A stretch of 48,935 bases of DNA from Didymodactylos carnosus (taxonomy: Eukaryota; Rotifera; Eurotatoria; Philodinida; Philodinidae): NCBI GenBank assembly GCA_905250885.1, contig CAJNOQ010000497.1:1-48935 (forward strand), in the 5' to 3' direction. Of the stretch, positions 1 through 12,639 are shown piece after piece. Position numbers and translations under genes: made by a program. Under the pieces are notes generated by a model that was not told where the DNA came from, ran no database searches, and saw nothing but the letters and a program-made list of their open reading frames with translations. Numbering within the stretch: position 1 is the stretch's first letter; each line of letters begins with the position of its first letter.

Positions 1-1758
1 TTTTTGTAGGCCGTAACGGCGTTACGAAAAAAGACCCTTTTTTTCGAGTGCTATCAACAAAAACGTGAATTCCGACAAAGGTAAAGGTCATAATGAAAAG
101 TTTTTAGCACAGAAATTGTAGAGCACAAAACGGGCTATCCAATGGTAAAAAAAGAATTTTTCCAATATCTTCAGTTAAGGCAAAAACATCAAAACATAAA
201 CGTAACGGTGTTACGCACCATTTTTGTCGAGTGTTTTTGAGGGACCTAATATGATCAGAAGATTTTGATATTTATACATATAATTAAATGTGCTACAGTC
301 AGCCGATATGCGCAAGAATAAAGTCGCTACCTCGGGTTGGAGGGTCAAAAACTGTAAATTAAGTCGGCAAATGTACAAATTTTCTAAAGCGCTGAAGCTC
401 AAAACCAAATACGCCATTTTGTAGCGAACTAAATTTTCTACGAAACCATATGTTTAGAAATTTATTTTTCGAAAACTTTCTCGGCTAAAAATAGAAAATC
501 CGATTTTTGAAAGTTCAAAAACCGGTTTTGAGACTCAAAAACCAATTTTTATCAAAACAGCGTTTTAAACAGGTTCTTAGAATTAAAAATTACATCTAGT
601 GATGTATTCAAAAGTTTCGAAAGCGAAAATATTCTTTTTATAAACTTGATCAGCGAAGTGTCGCGTTACGTGAACAAGCTGATCATCTTTATTATGAAAA
701 AAAAACTTTGTTTCGTAGAATTTAGCCTTTCTTCAAGATTTATAAGAATTCTTGTCAAATACTATCTCATTTCATATTTAATGGTAAGCCAATAATTGAT
801 TTTTATCACTCCCGTTTTAGCTTATCAAGCCTTTATTTCGTGTAAATGAATCCAAACAGTTATAGTTTGGAAATCATTTTTCTATTTTCTTTGTTTAAAT
901 ATTACTAAGAGTAATTGTTTTATAAAAAAATTCGTATATACATAGTAATTGTATAAAAACACATTAATAAAAAAGTATTATGTGCATTTCATAGAAAACT
1001 CAAAAAACGTAAAACACATAAAACATTTACAATTAATAGAAAAAAAAAAGAAACATGACATTCTAATTAGCTATCATTGCTTAACAAACAGATAAACAAA
1101 AACAAGTTCTATATTTGACATATTTTCAGACTTCTCATCATAAACTTTATGGACTGGACTAGTAATCAGTCTAACAGCTAATATAATCCTGAAACGGATG
1201 AATGACAGTGAAATAGGAGAAATTATTGCGTTAAAAAAACAAAAACACAATTATGTACATGATAATGAGCATAAGTATTAGAAGAAATAATTAAAATTAT
1301 TTTTGTCTACAATAAGAAATATAGTTTAACGATTGGAAAAACCGGAATAGAAAAAGATATAAAAATGGAATGTAGAAAAAAGAAGTAATAAAACAATATT
1401 CTTATTGGATCGGAATGTGCAATAAAACACAAAAAAGCATAACATTGTATTTGTGTCGTCATGTTCAGAAAATATTCAAATATTACATAGTTTACTTTTG
1501 TTCACATAAACATTGAGATTGTAGATAACCGTCATACAAAACAAAAAAACAATTTAATCACAAACAATATTATTGTATAAAAATATACAAAAACAAATGG
1601 ATTAAAGGACAATATTCTAAAAAAGAGACAGAAAGAAGGATCAAATATATAAATGGAATGCATTTTAAGATCATCCGGTAAAAAATTCTTGAGTGTGTAA
1701 AACAAAGTTGTACAATGAGATACACCAAAATATTTCTGTTGTTTTCAGATCGAATAAA
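1..1758. other. AT-rich non-coding stretch
   Basis: I see no coding region. The first 240 bases hold two copies of a palindromic motif, listed separately. Bases 480-580 hold a short imperfect hairpin built on AAAAACCGGTTTTGA-like sequence. The rest is A-rich on the + strand and lies downstream of the contactin stop, so part may be contactin 3' UTR. The short open frame at 211-417 has no recognisable content. Confidence 0.6.
11..240. repeat. two direct copies of a GTAACG(G/N)CGTTAC palindromic unit
   Basis: A palindrome, CCGTAACGGCGTTACG, lies at 11-26 and a close variant, CGTAACGGTGTTACG, at 201-215. Each is followed about 20 bases later by TCGAGTG, so the two ~40-bp units are direct repeats about 190 bp apart. 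They may mark the ends of an old mobile element that is cut off at the left edge of the window. I see no coding capacity between them. Confidence 0.45.
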
Positions 1759-4700
1759 TTATTTCAATAAATTAATAGTCAATTTAAACAGAACAAAAAT
1801 TAAAAATATTGATAATTTTGTTCGAATGATAGATGATGCTGCATTATGATAGAGTAAACTGGTATCTGGATTATATACTATAAAAGAAAAACAAATAGTT
1901 AAAAACATATTTCATCGTTAAATAAACTTAAAAATACTTACATATTAATAAACGACCATCATTATCTAAAAGTTATGATAAAAAAAAATTGTTTATAAAA
2001 AATAAGTATTATATAACAAAAGAACTTACCAAATCGAAATTCTTTCTCTGGTGAACTATATTTGCCTTCACCACCCAATGAGTATGCTTGTACACGAAGT
2101 TTATAATTTCGATTTTTATATAAATTTTCAATTGTCCATTTATATTTTGTTGCTGGTGTATAATAAATAGTGGCATTTCTTATACTCTGATAATGTTCCC
2201 AAACTTTGATCTAAAAAAAATCACAATCAATAGATAAAATTCTAATTTCTTGAAAATATTTTACTTTCACAAATTTAATAAACAGCTCTTACCATATAAC
2301 CTTCAATGGGTTCTTCATCAGCCGTATTCGATATTCCGCGCCACTCTACTTCTAGTTTATACATGTATAGATCATTTAATATTCTAACACGTCGATCTTT
2401 TTCTCGTCTAGGCTGACGAATCGAAACATATTGTGGTGGAGTCATGGGCGGTAAACGAAATGTACGATGTGAAAATTCACTACTTTCAGGTGAATCACCA
2501 AATTGTGTATAAACAAAAACTCGTACTTTATATTCTGTGTTTGGTTCAAGGCCTATAATAATAGCACGACTACGTTGGCCAGGAAATCTTCTATCCCAAT
2601 AATTTTCTAATTCAATTAAACCTTCTGCCCAATAGCGAACATTATACCCTAAAAGTTTTCCATTTAATACACCTATATCAGTTTCATCAATCATATCCCA
2701 TGTGACAGTCATTGCTGTACTATTATATGCACTACATTTAACATTCATTACTTGGCGCGTCGGCCGGTTCTCAGCTGATTTGATAATAACACTAGGCGAT
2801 ACTGGACCTTCACCAAGAGCGTTAACAGCCGATATTCTTATAACGTATGTTTGATAATTGGCTTTATCGGCTAAATGTGTTATATAAAAATTTCTCAATG
2901 GATCTGAAACATTAAAAACTAATTCTTGATTCTCTTTATCTTTTCGAGCATAGATTCTGTATTGTAAATTTGGTCCATTCCAGAAATCCATTGGCAATGG
3001 CTGAAACGAAATACATGTGGAATAAGTATGTCTTTATTCTTTTATAAAATATGCGTACCTCCCAAACAACACGTAAATCTCCCACTTTGCCACCGCCTCC
3101 TCCTAAACGAGCTGGATAGGCTCCGGGAATATCTGGCTGTGTGACACATGGTGGACTAACTTCAGAATATTCTCCGGAACCATACATATTCGTACCAAAA
3201 ACACGAAAACGATAATCTGTAAATGCTGAAAGATTCATTACTGGCACTTGTACAAGACGATTCGCTGGTAATGTTATTGTATAATTGGCCAACGAATACC
3301 AATATGGGCGATGATTTGTTAATGCTTCAACTGTATAAAAAATAATTGTTGAACCATGATCTGTACCAACCACAAATGATAATAAAGCTTGTCGTTGTTG
3401 TGCTTGTGAACAACGAACACCGGCCATTGGTCCTGGCGGTCCAAAAACATTCAATTGATATTTAGATGTTGTTTCATCAACAGTCGTTATTGCAACACAC
3501 GTATAGATACCAGCATTTGAATATTGTGCACGTACAATACGTAAATCACCTGGACGATCTAAATTATCTTGCCGATACCTTTTATTGTCAATATTTAACA
3601 ATTCACCATTAAAACGCCAATAAAATGTTAAATCCATTTGATTCATACTACGAGCATCGCACGGTATTACGATTGTTTGATTAATAATTACATCGCGTCC
3701 ACCAGGCGGCGTGATGATGGTTGTACCTTCAGCCATTACATATAAATACGTACTCATTTGTGACACACCAAATGGGTTCGATGCCACACACGTATAGTTT
3801 CCTTTAGGAAAAAACCCTTTTTAGAAATTCTTATTAAAATAAGAAAAACAATTGTCTTACCAGCATCAGTCAATTGGATATTTGAGATGGCCAAATTTCC
3901 ATTTGGATATATCACAACATTTCCACCAGATGCAAATTGTACATTATTTCTGAGCCATTGTATTTGTGGACGTGGTGCACCTTCTGGATTACAAATAATT
4001 GTTACAAGACTTCCAACGGTCGATCGTAATGTTGGTAACATTGGATTTTTACCAAATGTTGGTGGTAATTGAATAACACGTAGTTCAGCTGTACTAAAAC
4101 GTGTCACACTATTTTGAATATTGGTTGCTGCACATTGATAAACACCACTATCAGTTGGCTGTATATTTAAAATTTGTAATAAATTATTATTGATTCTTAC
4201 ACGTTGTTGTAGCACGGCCGTTATTCGAGACCAGACAATTTCTGTCCCATTACTAAACCAACTATAGGTAATTTGATCATTTGGATAAGCTTCACAATAC
4301 CATGATAGAGTGGTACCAATATCTAAGACTTGATCTTCTAATGGAACAACAAATATTGGATCAATTTGCAGTTGTAATGTTACTTTTTCACTAATAACTG
4401 TTCGAACATTTGTTACTTCACAACGATATGTACCAATATCATCTCGTTGAAGATTTGGTATGATAACTTCTCGATTATAATTAAGAAGAACAGCTTTAGA
4501 TTGTAACGGTAATAATTGTCCAAATTCATCGACACGATACCAACGATATTCGGGTATTGGATAACCTTCAGCTACACATTCAATCGATGCATTTTCACCT
4601 AATTTAGGTAATCGTGTTGTGGGAAATACATGTGGAAAATTGGGAAATATACGTGGACTACGTTCTTGACCAAATGTCGATCGTACTTCTAGTTCTGTTC

Positions 4701-6360
4701 CTTCACTTGTTTGAGATGGTAAATAACGTAAACGTGGATTATCCGATTGAACAGCACAATAGTATTTGCCAGAATCACCATCAGTCACACGTGAAAAATA
4801 TAAATTACCGTTACGAGATATAAAACGTTCACGCGTTTGTTGAACTTTTTGATTAATACCACCTTTGAACCAGGCATAATTGAGCTAGAATATATACGTT
4901 TCAGAAACATGTATATTTACTTTATGTGAAGAGTTTAACATACATCGCCTGTGTTCGTGTTTTTATATAAACAATCGATAATAGCATCACGATGACCATC
5001 AGCAACAACTTTTGGACGTTCTCGTTTTTCAAATTGTCCAAGTGCTACAAAATATTAAAAGAAGAACATAAAATATTAATACTAAATTGATTTGTTCGTG
5101 TACACTTACTTATTTCTCTTAAATTAACTTTATTACTGACAGCTGTGCCATAATTATTCCATGCTTTACAAAAATATGTTCCACTATCATCACTGACCGG
5201 AAAATTAATCATCAAAGCACCACCGTGTTGAAAATATCGTGGGTTTGTTAGATTTACTTCGATTGCTTGAGCTAGTAATTGCCCATCTGTACCCATTTTG
5301 AACCACCTGTAACAAAAATAATTGCTAGAAAATAAAATAAGGAAAAAACCAACAATATACCGATAGTTGGGTATCGGAAACGCATCCGCTCGACACGTCA
5401 ATGTCACAACAATTTCAAGATTATATTTATTCATTCCAAATGAACTGCCAAACGTTACTATGTCTAAACGTCCAAATTCTTGATCTGCCGGTTGTTCATA
5501 AAATTTTGGTGCACGAGGGATAAAACGTCTCTCGATATTCGATGGTAAACCATATTCTAAAATAATTAACAAAATAAATATTAAATTTTATTCTAGAGTA
5601 AAGGAGAGAGAAGCGTTACCTATTCCACGATAATTTGACAAAACACCGTAGGTATCACGAATCAATACTTCACATGTAAATGCTAATGTTTCTGTTGGTG
5701 CCATATCGTATGGAAGCCAACCCCATTGACCATCTATAGAAGAAAATATTTAGTAGGGATCTTTGTTTACAGTTCTCATGAACTTACTCTGATATGCATA
5801 AACTAAATAAGATCTAGTTAATCGATCATTTTCTGTTCGTGGTAACCATCCTTGATCAAACATAAACGGAATGTTTTGTTGATTTTTGAACCATTGCCAT
5901 TGCATCCCATTTCGCCGTCCACTTGTTAACCATTTTTGTGTGGATGGATCATTGTTATTTAACCATTCTTGAACAAACAAATGTTCTGGTAATGTTTCGA
6001 CACTAAGTAAATTCGACTAAAATACAGAACGTAAATGTCGCTATTTCTGAACGTCGAATTCATGATCTATTAAATTGTTTATAAAATATTCGTACATAAG
6101 GAATACAATATCGTTCAAAACCAAACTTACTTGACAAAGATCAATTGCACTCTGATATGTTCCTTTAGGATAACGGACAAATCGATAACAAGATGCTGTA
6201 CCGAGAAATTCATACCAATCATGTGGACATTCTTAAGAAAAGAAACAAATAATTGTGAAAAACGGAACAAATTGTTTACCTCTTATTTAAACATACCTAA
6301 GAGTTGTGCATATGTACAAATAACAATGAAACCGAAATATAAAATAAGTCGCACAAGCAT
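1759..6360 (-). CDS. Cont: Contactin-like GPI-anchored cell adhesion protein (CTLD + 6 Ig + 4 FNIII), 13 exons
   Basis: Exons on the - strand: 6360-6297, 6231-6131, 6016-5788, 5733-5620, 5556-5361, 5306-5110, 5044-4944, 4884-3861, 3801-3059, 3000-2293, 2210-2030, 1965-1942, 1877-1759. The sum is 3801 nt and encodes 1266 aa, in frame at every GT-AG junction. Residues 1-20 are a signal peptide. Residues 22-168 form a C-type lectin domain (ECPHDWYEF start, FTCEV end). Six Ig domains follow (about 170-790), each with a paired Cys and a YxC motif such as GTYFCKAW or GTYRCEV. Four fibronectin III domains cover about 793-1218. The last exon ends in a small-residue NAASS stretch and then a hydrophobic tail, a typical GPI signal. 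This is the architecture of Drosophila Contactin, which helps form septate junctions and glial or neuronal contacts. No WND-type calcium/sugar motif is obvious in the lectin domain, so sugar binding is doubtful. Confidence 0.93.
1942..1965 (-). other. Cont: 24-nt microexon of the contactin gene
   Basis: The exon is bounded by TTTTAG on its 5' side and GTAAGT on its 3' side. It encodes DNDGRLLI, with one base carried in and one carried out. Skipping it would keep the frame (24 nt), so it could be an optional exon between the last FNIII domain and the GPI-signal exon. Confidence 0.75.
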
Positions 6361-6607
6361 CTAAAAAGTTATGAAAAAAATTTAGTGTTATAATTTGAAA
6401 TTTTTTGTGAAATAGAAGCTACAATCAAATTTTAGTAGAATGTCATATAGCTTTTGCAATAAATATTTGCGCCCACACTTTTTTGTTGTATCCAAAATGA
6501 TATGTCGAATAGAACAGTATCACAGATGGACTGAAGATGGTATCTACTTGTCTTTGAAAAAATGTCATCGAAAGCTCGAGTGTTTAAAATAAATTCAGAA
6601 GAATTTT

Positions 6608-6650
6608 ATTAACATGTTTTTCATAGCAGTATTATACTTTATATTTAAAA
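6608..6650. repeat. solo arm of a TIR element family
   Basis: The stretch AACATGTTTTTCATAGCAG followed by TATTATACTTTATA closely matches the right arm of the element at 7341-7401 (AACATG, T-run, AGCAGTATCATATTCTTTATTC). It is probably a fragment of the same non-autonomous family. Confidence 0.5.
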
Positions 6651-7065
6651 CTTTATTTCCAACTGCTCATTCGAATAATTTTTTCATATACACCATGTTT
6701 TTCAACTGATTATTTACATTCAGATTAATATAGCTCTGTTAAAAAAAATAAAATATACATATTTGTTTCAGAATATTAGTTCACGTTGTTTACATGAGAG
6801 AATATTATCATTAAAAGCATCGTTCTAAACTACCACCGAAGAGCTGTTGATAGTCTTTATTTAAAAAAATATGATGTTGCATCGGCAGCGGATGATATGA
6901 GGCAGTTCTTGAGAACAAACAGAAAAACACTTAACTTAAGCATTGTTGAGATTTTTTGTAAGAAGCTAATATTCTAGATAGAGACTGTCATTAACTCTGT
7001 ACTAGTTTCGAACTTGCCAACGATGTAGCTCTATAAAGAGGATGAGCATTTTTAAATAAATGATA

Positions 7066-7401
7066 GAATAAAGAGTATAATACTACTACGAAAAACATGT
7101 CAGATTAATTAAAATCCACTTGAACTGATATATCTGTTTGGATTATGTTTTCTCTCTTTGTTCATATTTTCACTCTCTGTTCAAGTTGTCACTCTCTCTC
7201 TGTGACAATTTCTCTACAATTTCTAATTCCAGTTTGTTTTACTACTATTGTGTAGGTATATAATAGTACTAATTTTCATTTTTCTTGTCATATTATTTCT
7301 GACGATGGTGAGAGCGTTCCCAGAAATCTCGAAATAAATAGTTCAAGTGGCTTTTAATTAATCTAACATGTTTTTTTTTAGCAGTATCATATTCTTTATT
7401 C
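7066..7401. mobile_element. ~336-bp non-autonomous element with ~60-bp terminal inverted repeats
   Basis: The left arm at 7066-7128 (GAATAAAGAGTATAATACT ... CCACTTGAACT) is repeated in inverted orientation at about 7341-7401 (AGTTCAAGTGG ... AGTATCATATTCTTTATTC) with few mismatches. The interior is pyrimidine-rich (CTCTCTTTG, CACTCTCT repeats) with no open frame. This is the shape of a MITE (a short, non-autonomous inverted-repeat transposon). I could not identify a target duplication or superfamily. Confidence 0.65.
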
Positions 7402-8901
7402 TGACATTATGAACTCGCGATTTATTCGACCACACGAGAACCAGTGTATGCATTGTCATGAGAGGGGTTGCTTCTTAGTAACAGCATTTAGGATAAAGGT
7501 GAAAATGATAGGGGAATACTACATTTTTTAAACTATTGGTAGTTTCAGCTACTCAGCTTAATTTCTCAGAAAAAGATAGTTGAGATAAACGCATGGAGAA
7601 AGCGATGTTATCTTGCTCATTTCACATCTCGTACGAAAAGAGATCTTCTATTGCTTCTACTGACCAACCACGATCAGTTCACAGAAATATATCTACTTTC
7701 ATCTTAATTTCTTTGCTTGCAAATTCTTACTATATAATAGTGACATGAATGAGATGTGCATGTAGTTATGGGCGGAACTAAGGCTTTTCAGTCCCGGTCC
7801 CGTAAAGTTGTTTCGGTCCCTTACACCATACGAAAAAATACTCACGCAACTGTCAAAAGAAATCTTAGTTCTAGTGTCGATCCCGGTAAAAAACTTTTCT
7901 TGTCTCGATCCCACCCATGTCTATGTGCCTGCAAATGTGACTTTATAGATTCATTCCTTTTCTCTATGCCCTATTCTATTTTGGATAAAATCAGCAAAGA
8001 TCCCGGTGAAAACGCACAATGAATCCCGTGTGTAAAAATTTGAATAAGATCAAAGGCGGCGTGGGTGACGGCGCTGAATTTCTTCTCACGAGAAGCAAGT
8101 GAGAAGGCCGACAGAAAACCAGGATCTGACATACGTTTTTTATACAAGTTTTTGTATCAAAACTATTACCGTCCTTCTATTTGTATATCATTTTAAAATT
8201 TCTTCAGGGTAGGCAGCAATACATTCCGATGGTGTCTACAATAATAAGCAAAGAAATGCACTGGTATGAAAAGTAACGATGACTCTGTAGAATCTATTTA
8301 CGCTACGAGACATACTTTTTTCTAAAAAGTAGTTAAAGACTGTCCCGTATTATTTTACTCTATTTATTTGAATAAGTATTGAGTATAATACAAAGACAAC
8401 CGCTAAAAGTTTACATACCAATGGAATAAATAGTTGAATATTAATATCTAATAGTTTTTATTTAGTTAAGCAACAGTAGGTCGAAGAAGGATCATGACTA
8501 TCGTGTTCACTCAAATGAAAATAAGTCATTCATTTACTTGATTCAATACCCCTCATATTATCATCACAATTCTCACTATCAAGATTATGATATCAAGTAA
8601 ATTAACGTCTTTAAATTTTGTTTTAGTTATTTAACTATTGATAGTCTGTGTACGAACAAATCTATGTGACGATTGAAAAAAAAATCAATTATCTCTCCGT
8701 GAATACGTTTTACGCAAAGCTCTTTTGAATGGCGGCCTTAAAACTATTTAGTTCTTCTAGATATCCCTATCAGAAAATGATCTGGACGGACGGTTATATA
8801 GGTGTCAAATTTTTATCTTGAAACGGTCATTCGAAAGAACATTCGCGTCGAGAACAATTAAATTTCGTTCGATAGTTATGGAAAAACCCCATATAACATT
8901 C

Positions 8902-10014
8902 TTATCTGGACTGCTTATCAAAATTTGAAAATATAGATTGTGAACTACGAGATTTTATTGTTTGTGGTTCGAAGGATTCCGTTGTATCACTAAAATATTG
9001 TTTATCTTTTCGTTTTGTGGTTCGCTCTAGCGAACAATTTTGTGTTGTATTTCGACCATTTTTCGATTCTGACATGAGTTTTAATACTCCATGACCAATT
9101 CCATACACTTTTCCATCGTATGTCAACTTGCCATATACCGTACCTTAAAAAAAGTAAAGGAACGCTATTTACATGAGTATACACCGAAGAGTGAATCTTT
9201 TACCCATTTTTAATGTAAAATTAATTTTTCGTATTACAGCTTCTTCATTTGTTCCTAAATCATCAAATCTTGCTAAGATATATTCAAGAATATTGTCATA
9301 TGTAGCTTGTGAATTTTCTTTGTGTAATACACAAATAGCTTCACGTACAGCATATGCAAATGCACGACGTTTCGTCACCACCACTGGCAAAGGCACAACT
9401 TGACTTGTATCTTCATTACCAAGTAACTTTGAACAATCACCTTGTCGTCGTTTTGCTTTTTGTAATGATCTAGTTGGACTTTGTGTTTTAGTCTTTATCA
9501 GCGACATTTTGGATGGTTGATAAAACGATGTTTCACTGCCATCTTGTGCTGTTGTTTTCATTAACTGTTCAGAAGCTGAATGACGAGAAGCCGATGCTGT
9601 TGGTGAAGCTTCGATCTTTTTTCTGAGAGAGGTGTGCGATGTTTGATTATTCTTCTGCGGTTGTTTCGTTCTACTAAAACTGTCTGCTGGTTGTGCGGAT
9701 AAAAGTTCCTTTGCCTGGCTTGAACGTGTTTCTAAGGATTTCCAACTTGACTTTTGTTCATCTTTCAATTTGAAATTTTGATCTTCAAATACTCGAGATC
9801 TGGACGGTGATTTACGTCGATTACCACTTTTACCTTGACCAATGTCTTCGTCAGTCGATTTTGGGATTTTTTGTTGTTTAAATTGCGTTGGCAAACGTAG
9901 TTTATGACTTGGTGAATTTTTACCCACAGACTTTAACAGTTCCGCGCAAAATCGAACTTTTTCTTCATAGCTTACTTTTGGTTGAAACCAGTCTGTAGCC
10001 ATATCAGACGCCAT
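8902..10014 (-). CDS. Uncharacterised basic protein with a possible winged-helix C-terminal part
   Basis: Two exons, 10014-9204 and 9143-8902, separated by a 60-bp GT-AG intron, encode 350 aa. The first ATG gives MASDMATDWF; a second ATG follows four codons later. Residues ~30-215 are low complexity and rich in Ser, Lys, Gln and Thr, with SPSRSR and SPTRS phosphosite-like motifs. Residues ~220-295 (AYAVREAICVLHKENSQATY to GKVYGIGHGVL) look compact. They read as helix, helix, helix and a short hairpin, which resembles a winged-helix or linker-histone-like fold. The intron falls exactly before the putative wing. The tail is basic and Ser-rich. I cannot name a family. A nuclear role (DNA binding) is inference only. 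Confidence 0.7.
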
Positions 10015-10295
10015 ACTTTTTCTTAGTAGAAAATCGGGTGAGAAACAAAATTTAAAAAATTACACAGATAAAACAAAAACGAACGTTATTTTATTGACAG
10101 AGTTAAACCAACTCAATTCATAGCGATAAACCATGCGCCAGAATAGTCGTTCATAGTTACAATTAATTAATTCAGAATTGGATGATGTGTATGCATCAGT
10201 TTAATCATGGAATAAAACATTTAATCAGTTTACTTGTGTTTCTCCCATCCAACAACATAATGTTACTAATGCGATGAAAAATACATTTAAGCAGA

Positions 10296-10421
10296 TACCC
10301 AAGCAAAAACGACCCAATTTTTTGGGTTATTTATCTAGATTCAGTTCCACGTGCATCTAGATGTACGTGGAGTTGAATCTAGATAAATAACCCAAAAAAT
10401 TGGGTCGTTTTTGTTTGGGTA
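10296..10421. repeat. 126-bp near-perfect palindrome with TACCCAA termini
   Basis: The sequence is its own reverse complement around a centre at 10358/10359 (CATCTAGATG), with only a few mismatches and no real spacer. It starts TACCCAAGCAAAAACGACCC and ends in the inverse, GGGTCGTTTTTGTTTGGGTA. It would form a cruciform or a long RNA hairpin. The ACCCAAGCAA end is shared with the element at 36190-36695. Confidence 0.85.
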
Positions 10422-10442
10422 ATTACTTTATAATTTCAGGAA

Positions 10443-10905
10443 TTTCAGGAGCTACAAAATGATATATAGGATATTCCGAACAAAATGGGGCCTGTAGATC
10501 CTAACACTAGAAATACTACTGGAAAGTGATGTTTTCGGCATCGACTTATAAGCTAAATCCATATAAAACCGTTTACCATTTACATGGGCCTTTGACGCCA
10601 GTGACGGGACCTATCTCACATCATAGAGCTCAGCAAGCTGAACCGAATGGTGAGAACCGCAAGTCTCCAGCCTTGTTAGAAAAAAAGCTATAGCCATTTT
10701 ACCCTCGCAGCAGAAAAATGCATTTTCGTCATTTTCCGGCAGATTTGGCCTAACTTGTAGAACGTCTGCTGACTTCAAGGTTCTACGTTAGGGAATGTGG
10801 TTGACCTATCGATTTGTGAAGGTCGAGGCTAGTATTTCTAGTATTAGGACACTCTGGCCCCATTTGTTCTCAGTATTATATATATCATTTTGTAGCCCCT
10901 GAAAG
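10443..10905. mobile_element. ~460-bp element with ~75-bp inverted terminal repeats
   Basis: The left arm (TTCAGGAGCTACAAAATGAT ... CTAACACTAGAAATACTA, 10443-10510) reappears inverted at about 10830-10905 (TAGTATTTCTAGTATTAGGA ... ATCATTTTGTAGCCCCTGAA) at roughly 85% identity. The interior has no open frame. It begins about 20 bp from the end of the 126-bp palindrome, so the two may be nested or fused insertions. Confidence 0.65.
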
Positions 10906-12639
10906 TCTCTATCGAATGATATACAGTAGTTGAGGTTTGCTTTGAGCAAAGGGAAGAAATGGGGAAAATACTCTAAATAAAGTTCATTTAAGGGGAGGAA
11001 AGTTTGGATGCGGAGTTTTTTCCAGAGGAGGTGAAAATGGTTTTTTGAGGTGCTAGTTTTAATCACGGAGAAAAACTACATCAGACTTGTGAATATGCGC
11101 TTGATCTGAGAGGGGACCGATTTTGCCTCTTATCGACCCTCGTCGTTTTATATAAAAATTTTAAAATATCTTAAAAATATGTCAATATTTTCAAATTCAA
11201 TAATTACTAATGAACACTTAGCGTTTTTTCCACTCATAATATTTTAATTCATCAAAATATGATTCCGACGGGATTGTCATTCAAGAATCATCAATCAAGT
11301 AAATCTTTGAAGAGGGCTACTTTGTTAAGTCGAAACGTGTCTGACATAAAGTAAATCATTTATGTATAATTTCATTCTATCAAAATAACTATGTGAAAGA
11401 ACAAGATGTGTTGAAATATACAGTACCAGGACCAGTCTTTAATTTTTTTTAATTTTATTTGCTCACCCTTTACGTACTACTGCTATAAAGGACAGGTCTT
11501 TAGCTGGTTCTCTCGCCGAGATATAACAATTGGATTGTCGTATGCATAGGTTTTAGAGCCTCCTGTCGTTGAAACATGAAATATTTTTTAAAGAAAAAAT
11601 GAATTCTCAATCTATTTCTTATGAATAATTTGAAGCACAAGACGAAGTTTCTCGAAATCTATAAATGAATTAATTCTTTAGTTTAATTTTTTAGGCAGAT
11701 AAATCAACATAATGTTATTACAGACACTTTAGTCGTTTTCTGTCCCGTGAGATTGAATCTCGCAGATCTCAGCTAAAACTAAATGTAACCTGTATCGAAA
11801 ATAGCCAAAAGATGGCGCACAGATTGAGAATCATTTTGATAAAAAAAGTTAAAGATCAATGCTCTCCGTCTTGTAAGAAGTAACAATTACTTTTCCAGAA
11901 ACAAAGCTTTAGATACCAAATGTCTCGCGAGATCTTCGATTTTGTTTTTCTGATATCCCTGTTAATACTCAACATTTCTCTACGATTTTCTTATTCTGTT
12001 TTTTTCTCCGGTGATATAGAGGATACGCTAAAATTTAAATTCAAAATATTATGTCGCTCCTAAAGAAAACCAGTTTTATGAGAAAAATGTCCCAGTAGAA
12101 AAATACACTAAATTTAATTTTATCATATATCATTCGATAGAACTCGACGAGACAATTATAACCATGTATGTCTGAGAGCTTTCTTATCTAGTAATTGGCA
12201 TTTTAGGGCTGAAGAATACTGAATGATACATTATCTCAGAAGTTTGTATATAAGAGGAACTTCAACTGGCAATAAAATGTGTTGAATTACACATCATTAT
12301 AGAGATCTCATTGAAATCTATTGATTGAAAGGTCATTTTATGTCGTCTTCATCGCAATGGGCTGGAAGATTGTCATGCTTTTCGTAGCGAAAACTCATGT
12401 TGACAGAAATGAAAGTGGCAGACGAGAAAATTTTTTGTTTATCATTCTTTGGCCGTCAGAATTTACTGAGATAGTTAAAATAGTTCACATAAAAATTCAT
12501 TTTTTTACGTTTTTTTCATAGTAATGGGGAAATTTTATCGATTTTTTACGCGTGAGGGACCGTGAAATGTAAGCTTGAACTTTCACGAAATTTTGGAGGT
12601 AAAGACAGCAAGTTTCACGACAGTTTGGTCGTGTTGTTG

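Larger units (their letters stand above)
6361..8901. other. non-coding region upstream of contactin
   Basis: I found no supportable gene. The region contains the promoter side of contactin, a TIR element at 7066-7401 and a related partial copy near 6608-6650. At 7780-8010 phrases like CGGTCCCG and TCGATCCCGG recur on the + strand. The open frames there (for example 7756-8022) are low complexity and I do not think they are genes. Confidence 0.55.

Noticed and set aside
7756..8022. ORF with repeated SRS and DPG phrases
   Set aside because: It comes from recurring CGGTCCCG-like DNA words, with no domain, and the opposite strand is equally open.
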